DNA of 64,000 nt from MED-G105 sp965263305 (GTDB lineage Bacteria; Pseudomonadota; Alphaproteobacteria; Caulobacterales; Parvularculaceae), in contig OZ253666.1 of NCBI GenBank assembly GCA_965263305.1, forward strand, positions 186,001 through 250,000. The letters are read 5' to 3'. The notes beneath the pieces were generated by a model. The model searched no databases. It was given only the letters and a program-made list of their open reading frames with translations, and had not been told where the DNA came from. Of this stretch, positions 51,596 through 60,699 are shown piece by piece. Position 1 is the stretch's first letter, and each line of letters starts with the position of its first letter. The position numbers and the translations under genes are program-made.

Positions 51596-53431
51596 ATGAC
51601 CGAATTTTACTTTTCTGAATTTGAAGATCGTCGACCTGAACCGCCCGTGCCCTACTCGCCCATTCGCGAAGCGCTATGGCAGTTCCTCGCGACACTCGCG
51701 CTGGCTATTGGCGCCTGGTACATCTATTGGCGCTGGACCGCCTCCCTTAATATGGATGCGCTGTGGTTCGCGATCCCCCTCGTTGTGGCAGAGACATGCG
51801 CTTATATCGGATTGTTGCTCTTCACGATCAATCTCTGGTCAACCCGGGACGTACCGCGTCAAGATCCGCCGGCGTTAAAAAGCGATTGTAGCGATTTAGC
51901 CGATGCGCCACAGACGCCGGTTTCCGTCGACGTCTTTTTCGCGACCTATGATGAAGAAGAAGAGCTTGTTCGCTTAAGCATTCTCGATGCGAAAAAAATC
52001 AAATACCCTCACCCGATTGATTTAAACATCTATATTCTCGATGACGGGCGCCGCGAAGCCATGCGCGCCCTCGCAAAGGAAGAAGGTGTTCACTATATAT
52101 CGCGCGAAAACAACATCGGCTTTAAGGCAGGTAACCTCAGAAATGCGCTGGAGCAGACATCGGGCGATTTTGTCGTCATCTGCGATGCTGACACCCGCCC
52201 CTTCCCCACCATTCTGGAAAACACTCTTGGCTACTTTCGCGACCCGGATGTCGCCTGGGTTCAAACGCCACAATGGTTTTTTGACATTCCGGCTGGGCGC
52301 TCTTTAGACGCTATTTGGGCAGAAAAAGCGGGCTTCTTGGGTAAGTATGCCGCAAAATCACTGCAAGCCGTGGTCGGTCCTATCACATTGGGCAAAGACC
52401 CGTTCGATAACGACCCAAAGATGTTCTACGACGTCATTCAAAGACGGCGGAACGCGTTCAATGCCTCATTTTGCTGCGGGGCCGGATCAATTCACCGCCG
52501 TGAAGCCGTGATGGAAGCGGCGCTGAAAGCTTACGCGAACCAGATTTCCAGCTCAGTTGACGCCATCGCATCGACCGTCCCCGATCAGGAACTACGCTCA
52601 GCCCTCGAGGGAGAAATGCGCCGGGTTCAGGCTTTGAAAACCGAGCTGACGCCATACAAATTCCACGTCTCTGAAGATATCTACACCTCTATCGTTCTGC
52701 ATAGCGACCAAGATCGGAACTGGAAATCCGTTTTCCATCCGCAGATCGAAACGAAAATGTTGTCGCCGCAAGACCTGCAAACCTGGATCGTTCAACGGTA
52801 CAAATACGCAGGCGGCACGCTTGATATTGGCCTTCATGACAACCCAATTTTTAAGCCTGGCATGAGCCTCGGTCAAAAAATGATGTACGCCGCAACGTTC
52901 TGGTCTTACTTCGCCGGCGTATGGAACATCATCTTTCTATCGGCGCCGATTATTTACCTGCTGACCGGGATCGCGCCCGTATCAGCCTATTCATCCGAGT
53001 TCTTCGTTCGCATCTTGCCTTTTCTGGTCTTAAACGAACTGGCGATGATGGTGGGCACATGGGGCGTTGAGAACCATCGGGGCAAGGCCTACTACCTCGC
53101 GTTCTTCCCCGTCAATCTGCGCGCGCTGTGGACGGTCATCAAGAATGAAAAGATCAAATTCCCAACGACGCCGAAAGATCGTCAAGATGGAACCTTTCTC
53201 AACTTGGTTCGTATTCAAATCGCCTTCATGGTAGCGACGGCGTTTGCGATCACGTTTGGTTTCTGGAATTGGCAAATAGACGGCTCTTACACGGAGCTTA
53301 GCGCTTTGCTCGCAAACACCTTTTGGGGCTTAAACAATATATTCTCGCTCTCGATTATTGTGAAAGCCGCCGTCTGGAAACCCGAGCCAACTGTTCAATC
53401 AAAACAAACTCTCGATTTGATAGAGGCATAA
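51596..53431 (+). CDS. Cellulose-synthase-like GT2 processive glycosyltransferase
   Basis: The 611-residue membrane protein has two N-terminal helices (about 25-50 and 58-82), a GT-A domain with D149/D150 (YILDDGRRE), C196-D-A-D199 (CDADTRP), FCCGAGSIHRR, the catalytic base in SEDIYTS (D361), and four or more C-terminal helices. This is the BcsA layout for making a beta-linked glycan from an NDP-sugar and threading it across the inner membrane. The canonical Q-x2-R-W site reads Q400-R-Y-K-Y-A, with Lys and Tyr in place of Arg and Trp. The chain ends soon after the last helix, so there is no PilZ c-di-GMP domain. The following DUF3131 gene starts at the base after its stop. Confidence 0.88.
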   Translation: MTEFYFSEFEDRRPEPPVPYSPIREALWQFLATLALAIGAWYIYWRWTASLNMDALWFAIPLVVAETCAYIGLLLFTINLWSTRDVPRQDPPALKSDCSDLADAPQTPVSVDVFFATYDEEEELVRLSILDAKKIKYPHPIDLNIYILDDGRREAMRALAKEEGVHYISRENNIGFKAGNLRNALEQTSGDFVVICDADTRPFPTILENTLGYFRDPDVAWVQTPQWFFDIPAGRSLDAIWAEKAGFLGKYAAKSLQAVVGPITLGKDPFDNDPKMFYDVIQRRRNAFNASFCCGAGSIHRREAVMEAALKAYANQISSSVDAIASTVPDQELRSALEGEMRRVQALKTELTPYKFHVSEDIYTSIVLHSDQDRNWKSVFHPQIETKMLSPQDLQTWIVQRYKYAGGTLDIGLHDNPIFKPGMSLGQKMMYAATFWSYFAGVWNIIFLSAPIIYLLTGIAPVSAYSSEFFVRILPFLVLNELAMMVGTWGVENHRGKAYYLAFFPVNLRALWTVIKNEKIKFPTTPKDRQDGTFLNLVRIQIAFMVATAFAITFGFWNWQIDGSYTELSALLANTFWGLNNIFSLSIIVKAAVWKPEPTVQSKQTLDLIEA

Positions 53432-54757
53432 ATGACCTTCAAAACTGGAATACTCCGCGCCCGTAGCCATATCGTTTTCCTTTCAGCGCTTTCCGTCGCA
53501 TTTGTCATGATCATAAGGCTTGATGCGCTCGGTTCATCTGGCGTGCCGGTCCCGATCGATATCTTCGAGCTATCGCGCTCGCCAAAGGCCGCTGCCGTTG
53601 AATTCGCTGGCCGATTAGACGAGGAAGAGCTAGAAGCCGCTGAAGTTGCTTGGCGCTATTTCGAAAACAATTACCAGGAAGAAACTGGTCTGGTTAACTC
53701 CGTTGATGGGTACCCCTCAACAACGATGTGGGACCAGGCGTCCTACTTACTCGCCGTTATTTCGGCGTATCGACTGGACATCATTGATCGCGATACATTC
53801 GACGAACGAATTTCGAAAAACCTAGAGTCCCTCGCTCAACTCCCCCTATTCGATGATAAACTCCCCAACAAAGCTTACAACACGATCACCCTAGAAATGA
53901 CCGACTATAAAAATACGCCAACCGAGCGCGGTATTGGATGGTCGGCACTTGACCTCGGTCGTCTGGCGACACCCCTCAATATCCTCGTTTGGAATTACCC
54001 CGAATATGCAGAAGAGGTGCGCGCCGTTCTTAGCCATTGGGAATTCAACGAGATGTTGGAGGATGGCTATATGATGGGTGCCCGTATCGATAAAAACGAA
54101 AAGACTGAACGAGTGCAAGAAGGACGGATTGGATATGAAGAATACGCCGCCCAGGCGATGGCGCTCCTCGCTTTTGATGCAAAACGCGCAGCCGAATACA
54201 GCGACTTCCTAAAATTTGAAACAATCTATGGCATCGACGTTCCAACCGATGTGAGAGACTTCAAATCATACGGCGCCCATAACTATGTCGTCAGTGAACC
54301 TTTCATCCTTTCGGGGTTAGAGTACGGTTGGACAAGCGACATGCAGGAAATGGCGTACCGCGTATACTCTGTTCAGGAGGAGCGTTACAAAAGAACTGGT
54401 ATTTTAACGGCCGTTAGCGAGGACAATATCGATCGCGCGCCCTACTTCGTTTACAATACCATTTTCACCAATGGTATTGCATGGAACGCTATCACCGAAG
54501 ACGGCGAAGACGCCGATGAGTTCCGCTCCATAAGCACAAAATCGGCTTTTGGTTGGGATGCGCTCTATAATAATAATTACACTGACTTACTGATGGATAG
54601 AGTCATTTCGCTGCGAGATGAGGAGAAAGGATACTATTCCGGCTGGTACGAGAAATTGGACGAACCAAATACGGCGATTACCGCCAACGTAAACGGCATT
54701 ATTCTTCAAAGCCTTCATTACAAGAAAAATGGCAAATTGGTCGCATTCTACGAATAA
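53432..54757 (+). CDS. DUF3131 protein 1 (membrane-anchored)
   Basis: The 441-residue product has an N-terminal membrane segment (about 12-30) and then a DUF3131 domain: AWRYFENNYQEETGLVNSVD, YPSTTMWDQASYL, LPNKAYNT, GWSALDLGRL, VQEGRIGYEEYAA, HNYVVSEPFIL, and PYFVYNTIFTNGIAWNAITED. The many helices with paired aromatic and acidic residues recall (alpha/alpha)6 glycosidases, but the family has no settled function. It starts immediately after the GT2 stop, so it is surely co-translated with it. Confidence 0.8.
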   Translation: MTFKTGILRARSHIVFLSALSVAFVMIIRLDALGSSGVPVPIDIFELSRSPKAAAVEFAGRLDEEELEAAEVAWRYFENNYQEETGLVNSVDGYPSTTMWDQASYLLAVISAYRLDIIDRDTFDERISKNLESLAQLPLFDDKLPNKAYNTITLEMTDYKNTPTERGIGWSALDLGRLATPLNILVWNYPEYAEEVRAVLSHWEFNEMLEDGYMMGARIDKNEKTERVQEGRIGYEEYAAQAMALLAFDAKRAAEYSDFLKFETIYGIDVPTDVRDFKSYGAHNYVVSEPFILSGLEYGWTSDMQEMAYRVYSVQEERYKRTGILTAVSEDNIDRAPYFVYNTIFTNGIAWNAITEDGEDADEFRSISTKSAFGWDALYNNNYTDLLMDRVISLRDEEKGYYSGWYEKLDEPNTAITANVNGIILQSLHYKKNGKLVAFYE

Positions 54758-54790
54758 TCAAGCGCCCTACTTAGCCTAACGAGAAATCCG

Positions 54791-56251
54791 ATGAACTTGT
54801 CACCATTCAAGATATTGCCAATTTGCGCCTTCGTGGGCGCATGCGGCACTATAAATCCGCTACCAACGTCATCAGGGCATCTCTCTCCTTCTGCGGACGT
54901 TCTTACCTATACTGACATTTCAGCCGATAGAACATATAAAACAAGACGCGGCGACCTCACAGATCGTGAAATGGAGATGGCGCGCACCGCTTGGAAATAT
55001 TTTGAGCGGAATATTCAAGAAGAAACCGGTCTCGTTAATGCGGTGAACGATTATCCCTCCACCACCTTGTGGGATACGGCTTCTTATCTTGGCGGCCTTG
55101 TCGCCGCATACGAATTGGAAATTATTGAGCGTGATGAGTTTTCGCGCCGCATTGTCAAGATCCTAAAAACCTTCAATTCACTTGAGTTCTTTCGCGGTGA
55201 ATTACCAAACAAAGTGTACAACACTCAGACCGCCGCCAAGGTGAACTACGCCAATCAACCGGGCGAGATCGGATATTCCGCTCTGGACCTTGGGCGCCTC
55301 TTAATTTGGCTTGAGATCATCAAAAACCGCTACCCTGAATTTTCAAACGCGATCGATGGGTTCGTCCTACGGTGGAACTTCTGTAATGTCGTTGACGAAC
55401 GAGGTGTCATGTTCGGCGCAATCGTTAATCCAGAAGGTCAGACCCAATATGTGCAGGAGGGGCGCCTTGGGTATGAGGAGTACGCCGCAAAGGGGTTTCA
55501 ATTGTGGGACGTCAACACGCATCTAGCGTCACTTCCCGAACCCTTCAATGTGATTGCGACATATGGCGTCGAAATACCCTATGATTCCCGCGATCCCCGC
55601 GTTCTTGATGCGCACAACTATGTTGTGTCCGAGAGTTATGTTCTTGATGCACTCGAATTGAACTGGGATAAAGCCGGCGACACAACAAGTGGTGATCATA
55701 CCCACACCGATTCAATAACGGCGCGTTTTGGCGATCTTGTTTACGAAGCGCAAGTTGCGCGGTTTCGGGCGACCGGTATTCTAACCGCAAGAACCGAGCA
55801 TCAGCTCGATGGCCCTCCATACTTCGTTTACGATACTGTCTATACCGATGGGTATGCGTGGAACACCATTACCGAAGATGGAAAGCATGTTCCCCAGTTC
55901 GCAGCGATTGCCTTGAAAGGCGCGCTCGGCATGTGGGCCGTATGGAAAACCGATTATACGAACCTCCTTTTCGACGCCATCGTTGATCTGTATGACCCGG
56001 AAAAGGGATATTTTGAGGGGTTATACGAAAACGGAAAGGGCGTCATCGAAGAGCATACCGCCAATAACAATGGCATCATGTTGGAAGCCTTACTCTATAA
56101 GCAGCAAGGGAAATTATTGAAACCAAGCGACAATGTCAGTCTCTGGGATCAAACCATGACCGATGATTTCCAATGGGCGGCGCAGAATGGAAAGCAAAAG
56201 TGTTTTCCTGAGACGAAACTACGAGGTTCTGATGAACCTAATAAGGACTAA
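54791..56251 (+). CDS. DUF3131 protein 2 (lipoprotein)
   Basis: The 486-residue product has a lipobox ending FVGAC within the first 20 residues, a short linker, then the DUF3131 domain with the same landmarks as copy 1 (FERNIQEETGLVNAVNDYPS, TTLWDTASYL, IGYSALDLGRLL, VQEGRLGYEEYAAKGF, YFVYDTVYTDGYAWNTITED). It should be lipid-anchored in the periplasm. It lies 33 bases after copy 1. Confidence 0.8.
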   Translation: MNLSPFKILPICAFVGACGTINPLPTSSGHLSPSADVLTYTDISADRTYKTRRGDLTDREMEMARTAWKYFERNIQEETGLVNAVNDYPSTTLWDTASYLGGLVAAYELEIIERDEFSRRIVKILKTFNSLEFFRGELPNKVYNTQTAAKVNYANQPGEIGYSALDLGRLLIWLEIIKNRYPEFSNAIDGFVLRWNFCNVVDERGVMFGAIVNPEGQTQYVQEGRLGYEEYAAKGFQLWDVNTHLASLPEPFNVIATYGVEIPYDSRDPRVLDAHNYVVSESYVLDALELNWDKAGDTTSGDHTHTDSITARFGDLVYEAQVARFRATGILTARTEHQLDGPPYFVYDTVYTDGYAWNTITEDGKHVPQFAAIALKGALGMWAVWKTDYTNLLFDAIVDLYDPEKGYFEGLYENGKGVIEEHTANNNGIMLEALLYKQQGKLLKPSDNVSLWDQTMTDDFQWAAQNGKQKCFPETKLRGSDEPNKD

Positions 56252-57623
56252 AATAAAATCTGCGTTTTTCTTCCTCCTCTTATCGTTACTGATGGCTTGC
56301 GGGACTGCCTATAGAACCGCTGAACGAACGATTACGGATATCGCAAATTCTGAATTGTGGCATATCGGTCGACATGGCGGATTAAGCGAAGAAGAAACAA
56401 AATGGGCGACGGTCGCCTGGAGTTATTTTGAGAACAACTACAATCCGCAAACCGGATTCGTAAACTCTATTGACCGCTACCCCGTCGCCAGTATGTGGCA
56501 TGTCGCTGATTACATCGCAGCGCTTTATTGTGCACGACAACTCGGGTTTATCGATCGTAAAACATTCGATGAGCGTTTTAGCAAACTCCTCCACCAACTC
56601 AATACGATGCCGTTAGCGTTCGATAAGTTACCGAATACGCTTTACAATACGCACTCAGGCGCGATGGTTGATCACGCGAATCAGGAAGGAGAGATTGGAT
56701 GGTCGGCGCTAGATATTGGGCGTTTACTCTTTTGGCTGAATATAATTAAATCAGATGCGAAGTACTTTTCGGAGTATATCGACCGTATTGTATTGCGCTA
56801 TGATTATTGTGGCGTGTCGGACGAAGATGGGAATTTGTTCAACGGTGTCAAAGAGAACAATAAACTGACATTACACCGAGAGAATTCAATTGGATACACC
56901 GAATATGCAAAAAGCGGTTTCCGCCTATGGGGCATGTCCGTTCCACCAAAATTACTTTGGAATCCAGTTCATAAAGTACGAATATACGATATTGATATTG
57001 ACTATGACAGCAGCTGGGCAAGACGCGAAGGCGTGTACGGTCCTATTTTAACAATACCATTCGCCCTCGCCGGTATAGAAGCCCACTGGAAAATGCCATC
57101 GAGCTTTGGCGCCGATGGCGCGCATGGGAACTTCATGCGCCGATACGCGCAGAAAGTATATGATATTCAGGAAAAACGATATGAAATTGAAGGAATTTCA
57201 ACAGCACGTACGGATCACCCTCTGAGTGCGCCTCCGTATTTCCTGAGAGACTCCATATTTGGCGACGGATACGCCTGGTCCACACTTTCTGATAGTGGAG
57301 AACACTATCCAAACCTCGCTTTGGTATCGACACGCGCCGTTTTTGGAATGTGGCCTTTATGGAATACCACGTATAGCGATCATTTGATGGATGTCATTAA
57401 GGAATTATATGACAAACAACGCGGTTGGTTTGAAGGACGCTATGAACAAACAGCTCGATATGATCGAACGATCTCCATTAGCACGAACACAGTTGTTTTA
57501 GAGGCAATAACCTATAAGAAAGTCGGCCCATTTTTTGACCCGCCAAAAAACAACACATACGCGATCACAAAACTCTCGGATAAATTTGATCACCCTAACG
57601 GCTGCTTGCCAACCCTCGGTTAG
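56232..57623 (+). CDS. DUF3131 protein 3 (lipoprotein, divergent)
   Basis: The 463-residue product has a lipobox (LLMAC) and a DUF3131 domain (FENNYNPQTGFVNSID, ASMWHVADYI, GWSALDIGRLL, YFLRDSIFGDGYAWSTLSD). The segment that reads VQEGRxGYEEYAA in copies 1 and 2 is LHRENSIGYTEYAK here, losing one of the conserved acidic residues. I chose the ATG at 56232 (gagg upstream), which overlaps the end of copy 2 by 20 bases and gives the lipoprotein signal. It may be a non-catalytic paralogue. Confidence 0.8.
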   Translation: MNLIRTKIKSAFFFLLLSLLMACGTAYRTAERTITDIANSELWHIGRHGGLSEEETKWATVAWSYFENNYNPQTGFVNSIDRYPVASMWHVADYIAALYCARQLGFIDRKTFDERFSKLLHQLNTMPLAFDKLPNTLYNTHSGAMVDHANQEGEIGWSALDIGRLLFWLNIIKSDAKYFSEYIDRIVLRYDYCGVSDEDGNLFNGVKENNKLTLHRENSIGYTEYAKSGFRLWGMSVPPKLLWNPVHKVRIYDIDIDYDSSWARREGVYGPILTIPFALAGIEAHWKMPSSFGADGAHGNFMRRYAQKVYDIQEKRYEIEGISTARTDHPLSAPPYFLRDSIFGDGYAWSTLSDSGEHYPNLALVSTRAVFGMWPLWNTTYSDHLMDVIKELYDKQRGWFEGRYEQTARYDRTISISTNTVVLEAITYKKVGPFFDPPKNNTYAITKLSDKFDHPNGCLPTLG

Positions 57624-57627
57624 TCCT

Positions 57628-59778
57628 ATGAAGAAAATCATTTCCATTACAATATTTTGGGTTGTAGCTTTTGCAAATATCACGCACTCGAATGCGCAAA
57701 ATACCACCTCTGTGTTTGATGAAACACTACGGGATACGATCATCTTTGCGCAAACCAATAGATGGAGAATGGGCGCAGATCTCTGGTTAGATCGTATACC
57801 GCAAATGGAGAAAGACGAAGACATCCCCCAAAATGATATTGCCTTCGGATTGGTCATTTGTTCTATTTTTTTAGAACGAAGCGATGACGCAAATGCCTAT
57901 GAAACATGGTCAACATCGTTAAAACTCTTTTTGAATGGAGGCTCCACCTGGGAGCAGTACCGAAGTCAACTCAAAGTACAAATTGAAAATCTGAACTATC
58001 AGATTAGCTCAAGCTTCTCCAGCGAAGGCGCCGCCTCAGCGCAGGTTTCTAAAAACGCGCTAATTTTGCACAGTATTGACAAGCTCATTTCATACACGTC
58101 TTACGAAGGACCTAGGCCGGGGTTAAAAAAACCAAAGCAAGACGATCGGGTCCTGACAGTTGCGCGAAGCTATTTCCCCCAGGCCAACGTTTCGCCTGAC
58201 GCTGATACATCGGCCCCATCGCGATCCCGAAATCAGATCGACTCTACGGAGAATGATGCGGATAACTCTTCAAACTTTGGCCGAGCGGTTATCCCATTAC
58301 CGTCAACAAATGACGCGCCATCGGAAGAGAAGCCTGATCCGGATGATGTCATCGTCGCCATCAATGAAGACACCAAAAACGATCCTGAAAAAGAGGCGGA
58401 ACTCAGTTTATCGGACGTTCTCATTGATGAACAAGACATCGACGCGGACCTATTGGACGTACCGGCGCCAATAGCAGCTCCAACCCTCGCCGTCGCTGAA
58501 GAACCTCTAGAGGGCCTTCAACCTTTAGACCCCCTAAATGCTTCCCTCGAAAAGGAGCTTGCCGGCGGCCCCATTGCGCCGCGCATCGCGCACATAAATG
58601 TCAGGCGCGCCCTGCCCCTCACAAACGATGAAAAGGAAATCGCGCGTCGCGCGTGGCGGTACTTTATTGAAAACAGGCAAAGCAATACAGGTTTCGTGAA
58701 CTCAGTCCATAGTTATCCCTATACGACCATGTGGGATTTAGGAAGCTCGATCGCCGCCCTGCATTGCGCCTATTATCTCGACTTGGTTGACGACCTAACG
58801 TTTCGGGAGTTGATGACGACGTTTCTTTCTACGTTACGAGATATGCCGTTATATGATGATCAACTGCCAAATCGCGAATATGACACGCGCTCGGGTTTGA
58901 TGACAAATCTACGTAACGCCGTCGATGATAAGGGTAGTGGTTACTCTTCTCTCGACATCGCCCGAACGTTAATTTGGCTTTATGTCATTCGAAAAGAGCA
59001 CCCGGAGTATAGCGATCAAATTAACTCAATTGTTGAAAATTGGCGATTGTCGCGCGCCGTTCATAACGCAGAGTTATATCGTGAATTACTGATTTCACAG
59101 GGTGTCGACAGGAAACAAGAAGGGCGATTTGGTTACGAACAATATGCGGCGCTTGGGTTTTCCCTTTGGAACATAAACTTACCAAACGCATTAGATACCG
59201 ACAATACGGTGGAAATAGAAGTGGAAGGCATTCCGCTATTGAAAGACCAGCGCAAACCCGACTTTCTAAACCTAGAACCTTTTTTGCTCACAAAACTAGA
59301 GTTTTCAAAATCCCCGGACGCCATCACCGAACAGCTTGATGCGCTCATAGAAATTCATCAACGCCGGACATTGGATATTGGGTCGCCGCAACTATTCACC
59401 GAGGACTCAATAGATAAAGAACCCTGGTTTCTCTACAACGTCGTCACGAGTGAGGACGGCGACTGGCAGTGCAAAATGTCGAACCAAAAGCCTCACGATT
59501 ATTGCCAAGTCCTATCCACAAAAGCCGCCTTTGCGGCAGCCGCACTGTATAATTTAGATTTCCTGAATGAAGCAAAAAAACTCGTCACTAATCTTTTTCA
59601 TTCACGGTTCGGCTACTATTCGGGCATCTACGAAGAAGGCGAGACGAACAAAGCCCTTACTGTAAACAGCAATGCAATTATTCTGGAGAGCCTTGCCTTC
59701 AAAAAGCGCGGCGCCGCATTCGTCGACATAGAGTTTGATGCTCGAAAGTTTCAATCCAGAAGCCGGCTTGCGAATTGA
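57628..59778 (+). CDS. DUF3131 protein 4 with long N-terminal extension
   Basis: The 716-residue product has a Sec signal (MKKIISITIFWVVAFANITH, cleavage near SNA-Q), then about 130 mostly helical residues, then about 170 acidic, Pro/Ser/Asp-rich residues that look disordered, and only after residue 330 the DUF3131 domain (AWRYFIENRQSNTGFVNSVH, YPYTTMWDLGSSI, YSSLDIARTLIWL, KQEGRFGYEQYAALGF). The late conserved segment is altered (TSEDGDWQCKMSNQ). The extension may bind partner proteins, for example the other DUF3131 proteins or the outer-membrane barrel. The start lies four bases after copy 3. Confidence 0.8.
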   Translation: MKKIISITIFWVVAFANITHSNAQNTTSVFDETLRDTIIFAQTNRWRMGADLWLDRIPQMEKDEDIPQNDIAFGLVICSIFLERSDDANAYETWSTSLKLFLNGGSTWEQYRSQLKVQIENLNYQISSSFSSEGAASAQVSKNALILHSIDKLISYTSYEGPRPGLKKPKQDDRVLTVARSYFPQANVSPDADTSAPSRSRNQIDSTENDADNSSNFGRAVIPLPSTNDAPSEEKPDPDDVIVAINEDTKNDPEKEAELSLSDVLIDEQDIDADLLDVPAPIAAPTLAVAEEPLEGLQPLDPLNASLEKELAGGPIAPRIAHINVRRALPLTNDEKEIARRAWRYFIENRQSNTGFVNSVHSYPYTTMWDLGSSIAALHCAYYLDLVDDLTFRELMTTFLSTLRDMPLYDDQLPNREYDTRSGLMTNLRNAVDDKGSGYSSLDIARTLIWLYVIRKEHPEYSDQINSIVENWRLSRAVHNAELYRELLISQGVDRKQEGRFGYEQYAALGFSLWNINLPNALDTDNTVEIEVEGIPLLKDQRKPDFLNLEPFLLTKLEFSKSPDAITEQLDALIEIHQRRTLDIGSPQLFTEDSIDKEPWFLYNVVTSEDGDWQCKMSNQKPHDYCQVLSTKAAFAAAALYNLDFLNEAKKLVTNLFHSRFGYYSGIYEEGETNKALTVNSNAIILESLAFKKRGAAFVDIEFDARKFQSRSRLAN

Positions 59779-59783
59779 TCGTT

Positions 59784-59796
59784 TGACCTGCGCCCC
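59784..59796 (+). repeat. Left inverted repeat of the IS element
   Basis: tgacctgcgcccc, matched exactly by the right end on the opposite strand. Confidence 0.9.
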
Positions 59797-59917
59797 GAAG
59801 GGCCCGCACTCGTTAGGTGAGTCCTGTTGCTGAATAACTCATATGTTCGTGTTTTGCGAGCGCGCCGTGCGTGGAGCCATCAAACAGCTCAAGCGCTCGG
59901 CGCGCGGTTGCAGGTGA

Positions 59918-60661
59918 TTACCCGTTGAGGGCTGAATGCGGCCTGATGTTGTTGTAGTCGTACCGCCACAGCGCCAGCCGTCGCCGAGCGTCAGCGAGGC
60001 TTTCGAATACGGTTTCATTTAATAGTTCATCGCGTAATCGTCCGTTAAACGACTCGATGAAAGCGTTCTGCGTCGGTTTGCCTGGCGCGATGTAATGCCA
60101 GTTTACGCCGGTGCGGTTCTGCCAGTCGAGCATGGCGCGAGACGTCAGTTCGGTTCCGTTGTCGCTTACAACTCTGTCGGGCTGACCATAGAGCCGAATG
60201 AGCTTGTCGAGTTCGCGAGCGACGCGCGCGCCTGATAGCGATGTGTCAGCGACTAGGCCCAGGCACTCCCGCGTACAATCGTCAATGACGCCGAGAATAC
60301 GAAACCGCCGTCCTGGCTCGAAAACATCTGACAGGAAATCGAGCGACCAGCGTTCATTCGGCTTTGTAGGCGCATCAATGGGTGCGCGAACGCCTGTAGC
60401 ACGCTTACGACCGCGCCTTCGTTTTACCGCCAGGCCTTCTTCCCGGTACAGTCGACGGAGCTTTTTGTGGTTCATCTTGATGCCTTCGCGTTCAAGCATT
60501 TGTCCGATGCGGCGATATCCAAAACGCCGGCGTTCTGATGCGATCTCTCGCATACGCGCCCGGACCTCCGGATGATCCGGGGTCTTTGTTCGTCTCACTG
60601 TTTTCGGATCGACGCTGACCAACTGACTGGCGCGACGCTGCGACATCTCATATTTAGACAT
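59918..60661 (-). CDS. IS3-family transposase OrfB, truncated by an in-frame stop
   Basis: The rve-type DDE transposase has RRFGYRRIGQMLEREG (HTH_21), WSLDFLSDVFEPGRRFR (first Asp), VSDNGTELTSRAMLDW (second Asp) and FIESFNGRLRDELLN (Glu). It ends at ...RPHSALNG with TAA at 59918-59920. Past this stop, the same frame reads SPATARRALELFDGS and ends SYSATGLT before a second stop at 59813, which looks like the missing OrfB tail. So a single CAA-to-TAA type change may have cut off about 34 residues. The frame is also open upstream of the ATG to the overlap with orfA. Confidence 0.85.
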   Translation of the reverse strand: MSKYEMSQRRASQLVSVDPKTVRRTKTPDHPEVRARMREIASERRRFGYRRIGQMLEREGIKMNHKKLRRLYREEGLAVKRRRGRKRATGVRAPIDAPTKPNERWSLDFLSDVFEPGRRFRILGVIDDCTRECLGLVADTSLSGARVARELDKLIRLYGQPDRVVSDNGTELTSRAMLDWQNRTGVNWHYIAPGKPTQNAFIESFNGRLRDELLNETVFESLADARRRLALWRYDYNNIRPHSALNG

Positions 60662-60699
60662 CGCCGTGAGAGCCGCTTCCCGTCGCTGCTGGGGCGTCG

